Part shown: piece after piece, positions 33,230 through 42,247 of the stretch
How positions within the stretch are numbered: the stretch's first letter is position 1
Layout of the letters: every line of letters starts with the position of its first letter
Assembly (NCBI GenBank): GCA_016860845.1
Contig: BOKF01000019.1
Location: 62,001-126,000 of the forward strand
DNA length: 64,000 bases
DNA from: Chloroflexota bacterium
Lineage (GTDB): Bacteria > Chloroflexota > Anaerolineae > 4572-78 > J111
Direction of reading: 5' to 3'
Notes under the pieces: generated by a model
Database searches by the model: none
What the model was told of the DNA's origin: nothing
Seen by the model: the letters and a program-made list of their open reading frames with translations, nothing else
Made by a program: the position numbers and the translations under genes

Positions 33230-33803
33230 ACCAATTCGGTGTGGTGACTGTGGCGTTAAAGAAGGCCAGCTTCATCGGCCAGGATGTGACATGGAGCGCT
33301 GCCCATTTTGTGGGGGACAGCTCCTTTCCTGCCTGTGTCCATATGAACAACTGGGGTTAATTCCTTCAGCCGCACAAGTCGATCTCCTGGCTTTGGTTCC
33401 CCTGTCCAAAGTGCAAAGACAACGGTGGGAACAGCTCCTGCACCGCAAGGGAAGAGTTCCCTTTATCCTTTATCCCGTTCTCTGTGAAGTTTGTGGGGAA
33501 ATGTGGCCGGCTTTTTTCAAAGTACCTGATGAAGAATGGAGGCACTACATTCCCCCGGACAAGCGACGATGGGTCATCTGCCGCTCCTGTTATGACCGGA
33601 TTAAGACGACGGTAGACCGGGGGGAGCAGTTTGAATATCCTCAAGTTTGTCATCGCTGTGGGCAGGTGAATCCACCTCTGGTAGCGGCTCATAACGAAGA
33701 ATGGCAACGCTTCGTACCTCTCGGACACCAACAGGACACACTCTGCCAGCCGTGTTTTGACGCCATCAAGATATTGATTGAGCAGGGTAACCTCAAGCGA
33801 TAA
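33222..33803 (+). CDS. Multi-zinc-ribbon protein of plasmid type
   Basis: 193 residues. The N-terminus C-G-D-C-G-V-K-E-G-Q-L-H-x-P-G-C-D-M-E-x-C-P-F-C-G-G-Q-L-L-S-C-x-C is a known plasmid/phage pattern ('C..CGv..G..H..GCd.E.CP.CGGQl..C.C'). Two further ribbons follow: C-E-V-C-G..C-R-S-C near 87-115 and C-H-R-C-G..C-Q-P-C near 147-180; these two are similar to each other and may be an internal duplication. Function unknown, probably nucleic-acid binding. The start overlaps the end of the broken regulator by 8 bases. Confidence 0.65.
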   Translation: MAKPIRCGDCGVKEGQLHRPGCDMERCPFCGGQLLSCLCPYEQLGLIPSAAQVDLLALVPLSKVQRQRWEQLLHRKGRVPFILYPVLCEVCGEMWPAFFKVPDEEWRHYIPPDKRRWVICRSCYDRIKTTVDRGEQFEYPQVCHRCGQVNPPLVAAHNEEWQRFVPLGHQQDTLCQPCFDAIKILIEQGNLKR

Positions 33804-33893
33804 GGTTACCAGGCGTGAATCCCCAAAGAACGAGTGGAGTGAGTCTGACAGTTAAACCGGTTATAGCACTCAAGTAACAGAAGTTCCCAGGCC

Positions 33894-33928
33894 GTTGCCC
33901 TGTCCAACTTGGACGGGGCAACGTTTTT
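33894..33928 (+). terminator. Rho-independent terminator
   Basis: GTTGCCCTGTCC pairs with GGACGGGGCAAC around a 5-base loop, followed by GTTTTTAT. It isolates the pentapeptide gene from upstream. Confidence 0.85.
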
Positions 33929-33958
33929 ATTTCCAAAACTTATACAAGGAGACATTTT

Positions 33959-35329
33959 ATGATACCAGCAACCATCAATCATCTTGCCGCCGCCGATCTG
34001 AAGAATCTCAAACAGATGGACCTGCGAAGGGCTAACCTCAGTGGTCTCGACCTGCGCGGCTTTGATCTCAGTGGCCTGGACTTGAGCCGGGCGATCCTCG
34101 CGAAAGCCCAGTTAGGTGGGGCCAACCTCAGCGATGCTATCCTGACCGGCGCCGTCCTGGTGGCCGCCGATCTGACAGGCGCCAAGCTCCAGCGCGCGAG
34201 GCTGGATAAAGCCTGGCTGAATATGGCCATGCTGACCAGAGCCACATTCGATGAAGCCAGCCTGATCGGGGCCAACCTGTCCTTAGTCCAGGCGGCTGCC
34301 GCCAGTTTTGCCGGCGCGATGATGGAGGAGGTTGTTCTTAATAGGGCCATCCTCACCGGGGCCAACCTGGGTCACGCATATCTGGTTAAAGCTCAGTTGA
34401 GTGATGCTACCTTGACCGGGGCCAATTTGAGTGAGGCCAATCTTACGGCCGCCGACTTGCGGGGAAGCGAACTAAAGGATGCCACCTTGATTGGCGTATG
34501 CCTGGCGCTCAGCAACCTGGGCGGCCTCAACCTGGCCAGGCAGAATCTGACCGGAGCTATTCTCACCGGCGCCAATCTGAATACGGTTGATTTAACTGAA
34601 GCTACTCTCGAAAAGGTCGATATCAGCCACGCCAACTTGCACAAAGCTACGCTGAACGGAGCAGTCATGGCGGGCTGCAACTTAAATCGCAGTGATTTGA
34701 ACAATGCGGTGTTAATCGAAACCGATCTAAGCGAGGCAATGCTGACCGACACCAACCTGACCAACGCTCGTTTGGGGTGGGTTCATTTGGGGAAGGCCAA
34801 TCTACATGGAACCAAACTGAGCCGCCTGAATATGGAGGGGGCCAATGTAGCGGAGGCCGATCTGAGCGAAGCAGACCTGACTTATGCCAATTTGACACGA
34901 GCAGACCTGGGCCAGGCCAATCTTCGCGGAGCCAATCTCTCAAACGCTCGGCTAGATTGGGCCTGCCTCAAAGAAACCAGGATCGATGACAAAACCCAGT
35001 TGCCGCCCAAATGGAAATTGGTCTGGGAACTGGTCAATAACCTGACAGCGAAGACGCAAGGTCAATTGGTTTTGATCGGGGCAGACTTGAGCAAGGCGGA
35101 CTTGAGTTGGGCCAACCTGCAAGGCGCTAACCTTAGCGAGGCCAATCTCGAAGAATCCATGCTCAGAGGCGCCAATTTACGAGGAACTAACTTCAGAGGC
35201 GCTAACCTCAAAATGGTTTTTCTCCTTGAGGCCGATTTGTCAGGAGCCAACCTGGTCGGTGCTTGTCTGGATAAGGTTGACCTGGAAGGGGTCGATCTGA
35301 CGGTCGCCGTCGTGACAGAGTCGGCGTAG
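33959..35329 (+). CDS. Pentapeptide-repeat protein
   Basis: 456 residues; ATG behind AAGGAGA. Nearly the entire protein is pentapeptide repeats of the A-(D/N)-L-x-x type (roughly 80 units), giving a right-handed quadrilateral beta helix. The run is broken once, near residues 340-368 (K-E-T-R-I-D-D-K-T-Q-L-P-P-K-W-K-L-V-W-E), a break common in long members. Some relatives mimic DNA and protect gyrase; nothing here proves that role. It has its own terminator upstream. Confidence 0.9.
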   Translation: MIPATINHLAAADLKNLKQMDLRRANLSGLDLRGFDLSGLDLSRAILAKAQLGGANLSDAILTGAVLVAADLTGAKLQRARLDKAWLNMAMLTRATFDEASLIGANLSLVQAAAASFAGAMMEEVVLNRAILTGANLGHAYLVKAQLSDATLTGANLSEANLTAADLRGSELKDATLIGVCLALSNLGGLNLARQNLTGAILTGANLNTVDLTEATLEKVDISHANLHKATLNGAVMAGCNLNRSDLNNAVLIETDLSEAMLTDTNLTNARLGWVHLGKANLHGTKLSRLNMEGANVAEADLSEADLTYANLTRADLGQANLRGANLSNARLDWACLKETRIDDKTQLPPKWKLVWELVNNLTAKTQGQLVLIGADLSKADLSWANLQGANLSEANLEESMLRGANLRGTNFRGANLKMVFLLEADLSGANLVGACLDKVDLEGVDLTVAVVTESA

Positions 35330-35364
35330 GGGAAGATGTAGAATGCCTCCCCATTGGCTGAGCG

Positions 35365-35631
35365 ATGATATTGCTATTGGCCGGCTGCAGGCAGGCCCAT
35401 GCTTACTATATAAGCGGTCCTATCATCGTTTATCCCTCAGCCCTACTCATGTCGGAAGTAGGCGCCTACCTCTATTCATACAGGTTGTGTTATCTCCCGA
35501 CCGAAGGGGTTGTACGGGTATCACTATGGATGATGGAGGAAGTAACGCCCCAATATCTCGGCTGGACCGAACAGCACCGCTGGCAAACCGTCGCCCTGCC
35601 TGACGAACCGGGATTAGAACCGGCCCGTTGA
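35365..35631 (+). CDS. Hypothetical protein, possible short lipoprotein
   Basis: 88 residues. M-I-L-L-L-A-G-C-R-Q has a lipobox-like L-A-G-C, but the signal is very short, so a lipoprotein is doubtful. The rest is beta-rich with many aromatics. No recognised family and no strong ribosome site. Its stop directly abuts the next frame. Confidence 0.35.
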   Translation: MILLLAGCRQAHAYYISGPIIVYPSALLMSEVGAYLYSYRLCYLPTEGVVRVSLWMMEEVTPQYLGWTEQHRWQTVALPDEPGLEPAR

Positions 35632-35637
35632 GTGACT

Positions 35638-35892
35638 ATGAACAGAAACTATAGCTTTGGCCGCTATCTCGTTGGTTACGATGTCAGGTCGTGCGAGAGG
35701 CCGGGAAAGAAGACTTCAAGAGGGTCGGAGATTGCCGCGGCTGATACCCATGGCGGATATCAACAGGGTTCTCAACGGGAGTCAGATACTCTTATAGGTG
35801 GCGAGGAGACCCTATCTACCCAGGAAAAATTGACCGTTCAGATTCTTCCTATTCTGGCTGCTATTAAGGAGTTGGAGCAACAGAAGGTCTAA
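35638..35892 (+). CDS. Hypothetical protein
   Basis: 84 residues from ATG 35638. Polar, with Gly/Ser/Gln-rich middle and a C-terminal helix (E-K-L-T-V-Q-I-L-P-I-L-A-A-I-K-E-L-E-Q-Q). Not recognised; could be a regulatory or assembly peptide. Weak ribosome site. Confidence 0.35.
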   Translation: MNRNYSFGRYLVGYDVRSCERPGKKTSRGSEIAAADTHGGYQQGSQRESDTLIGGEETLSTQEKLTVQILPILAAIKELEQQKV

Positions 35893-35958
35893 GCGGATGA
35901 TCCCTAGTCAAACTTGCCTGGAAAAGTCCAGGCTAATATCGACCAAAACGAGGAAAAA

Positions 35959-36810
35959 ATGTCAAACTACTACACTATGTTCAGTACCATCCTACCCAAC
36001 CTGACCCCACAGGAAAAAGCCTGGATTGAAGCGCATCTTAAAGCCAGGGCTGCATTGGATGAGGATGGTGATGTCGGTTTTGAGTGGGCTGTGGAAGGTA
36101 GCCATAGTCAATCACCGTATCTGCATATTTATACCGAAGATTTAGTAGGCGGCGACTACAGGACTGTAGCTGCTTTTGTTCAAGAATTTCTGAAGACCTG
36201 GCGGCCCAATGATACATTTACAATGGAATGGGCCGAGATCGGCGACAGCCCCGGCGCAATTGATGGCTTCACCGGCGGGGCTTTGTGTGTGACGGCCTGG
36301 ACACAGCGCTTTTACAGCTTGAGCGATTTTATGGCCCAGGAAGAAACCATCGCCGAACCCATCCGCGAAGTCATTGGAAATCTTGAGGCCCTTTATCCAG
36401 CTCCACATCTCGGCGGCGCTAACCCCTACCTGGAAGACCCACAATACTTTTCGCCAACGACCCATCTCTTGATACGGCTGAATCAAGCTTTAATAGCCTT
36501 GAACCGAACCTCCTCGCCAATGTACCTACAAGCCATGGAACGGGGCAATATAAGGGCGCAGGAAGCCGATGAGAATAATCGCTTTGATTTCGTGAAAGCT
36601 GTGCAGGGGATACGCCAGACGCTGAACTATCTGGAGGAAGCGGCTATGCCATTAATTGAAGGGGTAAGCGAAAATTCTTATGTGGAACCCGGCCGGATCA
36701 CCTTGGTTACGGCTTTAATTGCTTTGAATGAAGCTCTAATAGCGTTGGGACAACTTCCGTCAAGGCTTTACCTCGAGACAGAGGAGATTTTTAAGACCCT
36801 GAGTGAATAG
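35959..36810 (+). CDS. Two-part hypothetical protein, long relative of 21833
   Basis: 283 residues; ATG behind GAGGAAAA. Residues 1-125 match the whole of the protein at 21833 (L-T-x-x-E-x-x-W-I, I-Y-T-E-D, A-x-F-V-Q-E-F-L-K-T-W-R-P-N-D, F-T-G-G-A-L-C-V-T-A). The second half has a helical duplicated motif: (L-I-R-L-N-Q-A-L-I-A-L-N-R-T-S-S) near 175 and (L-I-A-L-N-E-A-L-I-A-L-G-Q-L-P-S) near 255. Function unknown. Confidence 0.6.
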   Translation: MSNYYTMFSTILPNLTPQEKAWIEAHLKARAALDEDGDVGFEWAVEGSHSQSPYLHIYTEDLVGGDYRTVAAFVQEFLKTWRPNDTFTMEWAEIGDSPGAIDGFTGGALCVTAWTQRFYSLSDFMAQEETIAEPIREVIGNLEALYPAPHLGGANPYLEDPQYFSPTTHLLIRLNQALIALNRTSSPMYLQAMERGNIRAQEADENNRFDFVKAVQGIRQTLNYLEEAAMPLIEGVSENSYVEPGRITLVTALIALNEALIALGQLPSRLYLETEEIFKTLSE

Positions 36811-37191
36811 AAGGTACGCAAAAATAACAGAGGGGTCGCAGATCATTTAGGGCAATTGCATCAAAAGTGAAGAAGGGGTACATAGGCTGAGAACACCAGT
36901 ACAATTGCGTGCAAAATTGACACAAGATGAAAGGCACTTTGAAGAATGCTTGATGTTGAAGGACACTTTAACGCTCCGGTTTTGAAACGAAGGCGGAGAT
37001 GGCAACTCCTCGCCAGCTGTGACTTAGGTGCCGCCTTACCTACAGCCATTCTTATCATCAAGGAGGATGCCTCGTTATCCGGCCTAGTCTCTGTTGGAGG
37101 CCGGCACAATCCCACAATCTTTGCTCGGCCACAATTTTAATACCTCTTGCAGGTTTCGTGCAGATTGCTGTCAACGAGGCTATTTTTTACA
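36811..37191. other. Decayed intergenic stretch
   Basis: Short broken frames only (for example 36946-37140), no ribosome site, no terminator. Looks like gene debris. Confidence 0.4.
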
Positions 37192-37581
37192 ATGGACCAT
37201 CAACCAAGAGCTTTATTTATCTTCGAAAATGGAATCGTCCTGCCGGACAATTTGATCTGCTCCGGCCGGGCTCCCTCTATCTTGAGCGGCCAGCCATGTC
37301 CCTTTTCTGACAATGGACGATTTCCTCTGCCACAACCGCTCCAGGTAGACGCTCCAACCTATTCAATCGACAAAGGCCTACCCGGCGACCTCTGCCCACC
37401 ATGCTGCAAACAAGTTCTAGGGAGTCTTGGTGACTGGCATGGCCATCACGGTCGCCGGTATCCAGATGACCTGCACGCATTGCGATTATTCAAATGCAGA
37501 CAGTGGTTCTGGGTAGTCGTACCCGGCTTAAAGCATGATAATCCCCAAACTATTCAGGGGGTTGTATCTCATGGCGAATGA
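37192..37581 (+). CDS. Hypothetical protein (doubtful)
   Basis: 129 residues from ATG. The codon pattern is reasonable and there is a C-P-P-C-C cluster after T-Y-S-I-D-K-G-L-P-G-D-L. No ribosome site is visible and the surroundings are decayed. Could be a relic. Confidence 0.35.
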   Translation: MDHQPRALFIFENGIVLPDNLICSGRAPSILSGQPCPFSDNGRFPLPQPLQVDAPTYSIDKGLPGDLCPPCCKQVLGSLGDWHGHHGRRYPDDLHALRLFKCRQWFWVVVPGLKHDNPQTIQGVVSHGE

Positions 37582-37697
37582 CTACGCCTTGCCCCAGCTT
37601 AAACCCTACTCGAAACTCCGGTAAAGAGATATCTGGGGAATAGAGATGAGGCACAAGATTGGGTCATTTGCATTTTCGGTTGAGCCTTGAGCGAGAG

Positions 37698-37710
37698 TTT
37701 TCCCGGAAAA
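37698..37710. repeat. Single TTTTCCCGGAAAA palindrome
   Basis: An isolated copy of the dispersed palindrome, extended by GAG/CTC arms. It lacks the 60-bp partner seen elsewhere. Confidence 0.7.
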
Positions 37711-37839
37711 ACTCTGGTATCGATCCTTAGATCATCATAAGCAGGAGTGAAGGAAATAAAAAGAATGTACCCTCTGTGAGGGTGAGGAACACAGCCTGCA
37801 CGAGGGGCTTGCGATTCGACCACCTTCCCGCTACTTTGA

Positions 37840-38470
37840 GAACCCTTTTCGGGGGCCTTCGTGACACCTTCAGACCTTTTTATGGATGTTTTAGGAGGAT
37901 CTTCCTGACCCTCCGGGCAGCCTCCCGGCCGCCCGTCCCGCTACCCTGGCCATTTACAGGAAGTTTTACAGAGGCTTGAGGGGCATCTTTCCCACGTCTA
38001 ATGGAGGTGTTGCTGATTTGTAGGCGGTCTTAGTGACATCTTCCCGACCCTCCACTCCCTTGTTGGCCCAACCAGCCCCTCCAGGAGGTGGATTGAGATG
38101 TCTTCTTGACATTATCCCCACGTTTTCTGGAGGGGTTTTGGACACTTTAGGAAGGTTCTAGGGAGGCATCCAGGCGTTCTAAGTCTCATTGGAATTCCTA
38201 TTTCCCATTAAATGCTCGCCAACAGGCCAGTCCTCCTGCTCAAGTCCCTCTATTTACAGGGGGACATAGTGAGGTCTTAGGGACATCTTCCAGGAGCTAG
38301 GCCTGTTCAGATACAATCGCTGAGCGAACCCGAGCGATTCCATGTCCAGGCCACCGTGCAGAATGAGCATAAGGAGCAATCGCTCATGCTATGACCTCGT
38401 CCTGAACGGTTGGTCAGCTCGGTAGGCTCGCTATTTACAGGAGGTTTTAGTGACGTTTTGCCAGAGGTGA
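37840..38470 (+). repeat. Degenerate noncoding repeats
   Basis: Variants of a unit reading roughly TTTACAGGAGG-TTTTAGTGACATCTTCC-(C)GACCCTCC recur at about 37850, 37886, 37959, 38020, 38098, 38135, 38260 and 38433, in varying completeness. No reading frame is kept. Origin unknown. Confidence 0.45.
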
Positions 38471-38703
38471 AATCAGAGAGGAAAGATGGCGATAAACAGC
38501 AGGGAAATCACCGTATCCTTACTGGACTTTATGCGTACCCATACGGACGTTTGAGACTTTACCGGCTACAAAAGTCTGGTGCTGCCTGTTTCCTTACTCA
38601 ATTGAGGGAATCCAACAGGTTATGGGTATGGCTCAACAAAGAGACTCGACGATTTATTGAAAGGAGAGGTATTGAGGTGGAAGCCTCAACTACTTAAAGA
38701 ACA

Positions 38704-40461
38704 ATGACTAACGGAATATCAGGTACCGAGACACGGCATTTTACCGTTGCCTCCAATATCATCTACTCGCTGATTCAGGCCCAGGCGGGCACCTTAGGTA
38801 AAGCCTTCCTGGAATGCGTAATGAATTCTATTGATGCGCAAGCGACGAAAATAGATATCACGTTTGATATGGAAGGCTTTACCGTGATTGATGATGGTTG
38901 CGGCTTCAACAGTCGCGACGAGATTGAGCAGTGGTTTGAAGTCTTCGGTTTCAATCACGATCATCCGGCGCAGCAGCAGAAGGTTTACGCTCAATTCGGG
39001 ATCGGTCGCGGCCAACTGTGGGCCTTTGCCTCAACCCAATGGCGTACCAGCGAATTTCTTATGGATGTTGATATCAAGCATCGCGGTTTGAATTACGAAC
39101 TTCAAACTGGCCTGCTGCCCGTCGCCGGCGTCACCATCACCGGGCAATTTTACGAAAAACTGCTGCCTTCTTTTGTGGCTGCCACGGAAAGAGAATTGGT
39201 CGAACTGGCTGCCTACGCCCAGATTCCGGTAACCGTTAATGGAAAACTGATCAGCCGTGATCCGACCCAGGAAAAGTGGGAGCATGATACTGAGTTGGCC
39301 TGGATCCGCCTCAAAGAAACAGGCGACTTGATCGTCTACAACCTCGGAGCCTTGGTTCGGAAATATCCTGGACACATGTTTGGCTCGGGTGGGGTCGTCG
39401 TGACTAAACCAGGTGTTCGCCTGGCCCTTAATATGGCTCGCAACGACATCCTGCTGTCCCAATGTCCGGTCTGGAAAAAAATTCGGCCCTACATCCAGCG
39501 CATAGGCGATGAGCGTATGGCGCAGAAGGCCAAGCTGAGCGACGATGAGCGGGCTAACCTGGCCTTACGCATCAAGGCTGGCGAGATTGATATTACCGAG
39601 CACCGAGACTTGAGAATTTTTTCTGATGTGAGCGGACGGCACTGCAGCTTACAAACCTTAATTCGGGCAGAGCGACCTATCGTTGCTGCTCCCGACGACA
39701 ACTCCCTCATGGCTGATCGAATTCATCAACTCAAACTGGCTCTTGTCTTGACTCGCTCAACTCTGGACCGTTTCCAGGTAGGGAGTATGACCGAACTGAA
39801 ACAAGCCTTATTAAACGGCATCCCTCCCCAGATTGAGAAAGGTTGGGGTTCTCAGCCTAATATGTTGGTAGAGAATCCGGCCTATCGGCTAGTCTGCAAC
39901 CTGCCCTTGCTCGACGATTTTGATCAGTTCACCCATAGCTTAAGGGATGGCTACGATCTGGTGTCGCCGGCGCGCTGGACAGCCGAAGAAAAAAGAGTCG
40001 TTGCCGCCTTGCGGGCAGGGGAGGATGAACTATTTTATAGGCTCAAAGGAACTCAAACTCTCGCCCCAAGCGCAAATATCCGTGCGCTGCATGTTGGTCT
40101 ATCCGATCTGGCGTCAGCCTGGACAGACGGTGTCCTAAATATCGTCTTGGAGCGCCGTTTGCTCAAAGAAGCGCGCGCGGGTTTGCTGGGTTTCTATCGA
40201 ATCGTGCTGGTTATCATCCACGAATATCTGCACGACGAAGGAACGGCGGGTAGCCACCAGCACGACGCCGAATTTTACCAGCGATTCCACAGTTTCATTA
40301 CGGACGGTAAGAGCGCGCAGATAGTTGCTGCCCGCGCCTTCAAAAAGTACGTTGAATTGCTAGAACGGGACAGAATCCGGATTAGCAAAAAGTTGTGGGG
40401 CGCCATCGACCAGCTTTCTATCTGTATTCCCGAGGAAGTGAACACGAATTCCTCAGTTTAA
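38704..40461 (+). CDS. GHKL-type ATPase with C-terminal HEXXH metallopeptidase motif
   Basis: 585 residues. The N-terminal third is a Hsp90/MutL/histidine-kinase-type ATPase: E-C-V-M-N-S-I-D-A (N box, E-x3-N-x2-D-A) near residue 40, V-I-D-D-G-C-G-F (G1) near 63 and F-G-I-G-R-G-Q (G2) near 98. Near residue 505 stands I-I-H-E-Y-L-H-D-E, a full H-E-x-x-H zinc site, followed by H-Q-H-D-A-E-F-Y, with likely further ligands. Similar ATPase plus H-E-Y-x-H proteins occur on phages and plasmids, role unknown to me. There is no clear ribosome site; it faces away from the decayed repeats and is followed by its own promoter region for the next unit. Confidence 0.75.
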   Translation: MTNGISGTETRHFTVASNIIYSLIQAQAGTLGKAFLECVMNSIDAQATKIDITFDMEGFTVIDDGCGFNSRDEIEQWFEVFGFNHDHPAQQQKVYAQFGIGRGQLWAFASTQWRTSEFLMDVDIKHRGLNYELQTGLLPVAGVTITGQFYEKLLPSFVAATERELVELAAYAQIPVTVNGKLISRDPTQEKWEHDTELAWIRLKETGDLIVYNLGALVRKYPGHMFGSGGVVVTKPGVRLALNMARNDILLSQCPVWKKIRPYIQRIGDERMAQKAKLSDDERANLALRIKAGEIDITEHRDLRIFSDVSGRHCSLQTLIRAERPIVAAPDDNSLMADRIHQLKLALVLTRSTLDRFQVGSMTELKQALLNGIPPQIEKGWGSQPNMLVENPAYRLVCNLPLLDDFDQFTHSLRDGYDLVSPARWTAEEKRVVAALRAGEDELFYRLKGTQTLAPSANIRALHVGLSDLASAWTDGVLNIVLERRLLKEARAGLLGFYRIVLVIIHEYLHDEGTAGSHQHDAEFYQRFHSFITDGKSAQIVAARAFKKYVELLERDRIRISKKLWGAIDQLSICIPEEVNTNSSV

Positions 40462-40479
40462 AGTCATTTCGCATATGTA

Positions 40480-40508
40480 TTGACAAGGTTTATATTTTAT
40501 GTTAAACT
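40480..40508 (+). promoter_or_regulatory. Strong promoter, twin of 18327
   Basis: TTGACA at 40480-40485 and TAAACT at 40503-40508, 17-bp spacer with TTATATTTTATGT, then a leader that again contains a CCCCGCAAC block. It would drive the region toward TnpB or beyond. Confidence 0.6.
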
Positions 40509-40613
40509 AAATATGATAATAAATTTTCCCCGCAACAATTTCTCATAATTTAATTTCATTTAGCTTCTCCTCCGCAGTTAAGCGGCGTTACAGCTCTCCG
40601 GCGGCCCCTTCTA

Positions 40614-40624
40614 TAGGGGACCCC
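40614..40624. other. Single AGGGGACCCCT palindrome
   Basis: Resembles the AGGGGCGCCCCT sites at 16.8 kb, with the same TATAG before and TAAG after, but a different centre. Possibly a variant binding site for the same protein. Confidence 0.4.
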
Positions 40625-40642
40625 TTAAGGAAATTTAAAGAT

Positions 40643-40697
40643 GAGCCCGTAAATCCCTGGCACTTCAGTTCTGGGATAAAAGGGCTTTTTGTGTTTT
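40643..40697 (+). terminator. Terminator or attenuator in the leader
   Basis: AGCCC (40644) pairs with GGGCT (40682), with an inner TCCC/GGGA pair, followed by TTTTGTGTTTT. It lies 135 bp behind the promoter at 40480, so it may be an attenuator. Confidence 0.6.
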
Positions 40698-40822
40698 CGC
40701 TTTAAATCACCCTGGCTCAGCCTGGCTTTTAGCCTAGCCTGGCGAATTTGCGCGCGTGAGTCAGCGGTTTTATAATCAGAACAAATGTTCGGAGTCATAA
40801 CAAATCCCTAAAAGGCAGCTAC

Positions 40823-42247
40823 ATGATTGTCGTAGGTCAGAAACTCGGAAACCTCGAAGTCGTGGGCCTGACCGCTAAGCGCGGCGTCCAATGTCTATGC
40901 CAGTGCGGGGTCAAAAAGACCTTTCCCAAACGCTTCACCAAGCGGCTCCTGTCCGGGGCGATCAGCAGTTGTGGCTGCGACCTGACCCACATTGGCTACC
41001 GCTTTCGCATCTACCCCAACGAAGCGCAGAAGCACGAGCTAGCCATCCAGTTTGGACAGGCCCGCTTTGTCTATAACCATTTCCTGACCCTCAGAAAAGA
41101 AGCCTGGTTTCAGCATAACCTCAGCCTGAGCAAAGAGGATATGCAGGTGATGCTGAAAGCGTTGAAGCAGACCGAGCCATATGGCTGGCTGAACCAAGGC
41201 GATTCGCAGGTGCTTCAGGGTGCGCTGGATCAGCTGGATACAGCTTACCGGAACTTTTTCAGGATGAAACGGGAGGGGACGTTGCCCCAGGGCAATGGCA
41301 AACCGCGTCAGGACGGGATGCCCAAAGGCTTCCCCCACTATCACAGCAAGCACGACGAGCAGTCCATCACCTATCCCCAGCGGTTCAAGCTGACGGGCAG
41401 CCGAATCTACCTGCCCAAGGTGGGCTGGGTGCGGGCCGTGTTTCACCGACCAATGGAAGGGGAGATGAAAAACTGTGTCGTGAGGAAAACCAAGTCCGGC
41501 AAGTATTTCATTTCCATTCAGTGCGAGGTGAAACGACCTGAACCGGCGTTTGGCGGGGAGCCGGTGGGCATTGATGTCGGCCTGAGGCGCTTTGCCACCT
41601 TGAGCAGGCCCTTGCCCGATGGCCGGAGGGTGATTGAGCATCCCACCTACTTCCGTAAGGCCGAGAAAAAGCTCAAGCGGTTGCAGCGCTGCCTGAGCCG
41701 TCGTCAGAAGGGCAGCCGGAACCGGGAGAAAGCGAGGCTGGCCCTGGCCCGGCAGCACGAGAAGGTGGCTAACCAGCGCCAGGACTTCCTGCATAAGCAG
41801 TCGCGGAAGGTGGTGGCTGCCTTTGGCTACATCGGCCTGGAAACGCTGAACATCACCGGCATGATCCGCAATCACCATTTGGCCAAAAGCATCGCCGATA
41901 GTGGGTGGGGCATGTTTGCGAGGTTCATCACCTACAAGGGCCGCTGGTATGGCAGCTATGTCGAACGGTTCGAGATGTTTTACCCCAGCTCGCGTCTGTG
42001 CTCGACCCTTGGCTGCGGCTATATCAATCGAGATTTGGAACAAGGTCAAACCTCCTGGGTTTGCCCGGATTGCGGCAAATGGCACGACCGAGACGACAAT
42101 TCCGCCGATAATTTAGAACCTACCGTGGGAGCCACGGGAAGGGCCGTCAAAATGATGGCAACGCCTGTCGGAGAGGGGAAGTTGCAGGGCGAAAGCCCGG
42201 TGCCCCTCATTGAAGCAGGAAGCCCACCGCCCTTTCGGGGTGGGTAG
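40823..42247 (+). CDS. tnpB: TnpB-type RNA-guided nuclease with added N-terminal zinc finger
   Basis: 474 residues. Residues ~58-450 are TnpB (OrfB) of the IS200/IS605 group: Y-R-F-R-I-Y-P-N at the start, RuvC acids in G-I-D-V-G-L-R-R-F-A near 252, I-G-L-E-T-L-N near 338 and D-R-D-D-N-S-A-D-N near 425, and a C-x4-C ... C-x2-C ribbon between. The first ~57 residues are extra: G-Q-K-L-G-N-L-E-V-V-G with C-L-C-Q-C-G ... S-S-C-G-C, like the small zinc domain at the start of some phage proteins. No tnpA is nearby. TnpB enzymes cut DNA using an omegaRNA transcribed from the element's right end. Confidence 0.88.
   Translation: MIVVGQKLGNLEVVGLTAKRGVQCLCQCGVKKTFPKRFTKRLLSGAISSCGCDLTHIGYRFRIYPNEAQKHELAIQFGQARFVYNHFLTLRKEAWFQHNLSLSKEDMQVMLKALKQTEPYGWLNQGDSQVLQGALDQLDTAYRNFFRMKREGTLPQGNGKPRQDGMPKGFPHYHSKHDEQSITYPQRFKLTGSRIYLPKVGWVRAVFHRPMEGEMKNCVVRKTKSGKYFISIQCEVKRPEPAFGGEPVGIDVGLRRFATLSRPLPDGRRVIEHPTYFRKAEKKLKRLQRCLSRRQKGSRNREKARLALARQHEKVANQRQDFLHKQSRKVVAAFGYIGLETLNITGMIRNHHLAKSIADSGWGMFARFITYKGRWYGSYVERFEMFYPSSRLCSTLGCGYINRDLEQGQTSWVCPDCGKWHDRDDNSADNLEPTVGATGRAVKMMATPVGEGKLQGESPVPLIEAGSPPPFRGG

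Noticed and set aside
41039..42085. Leftward 348-codon frame opposite tnpB
   Set aside because: Antisense shadow of tnpB.
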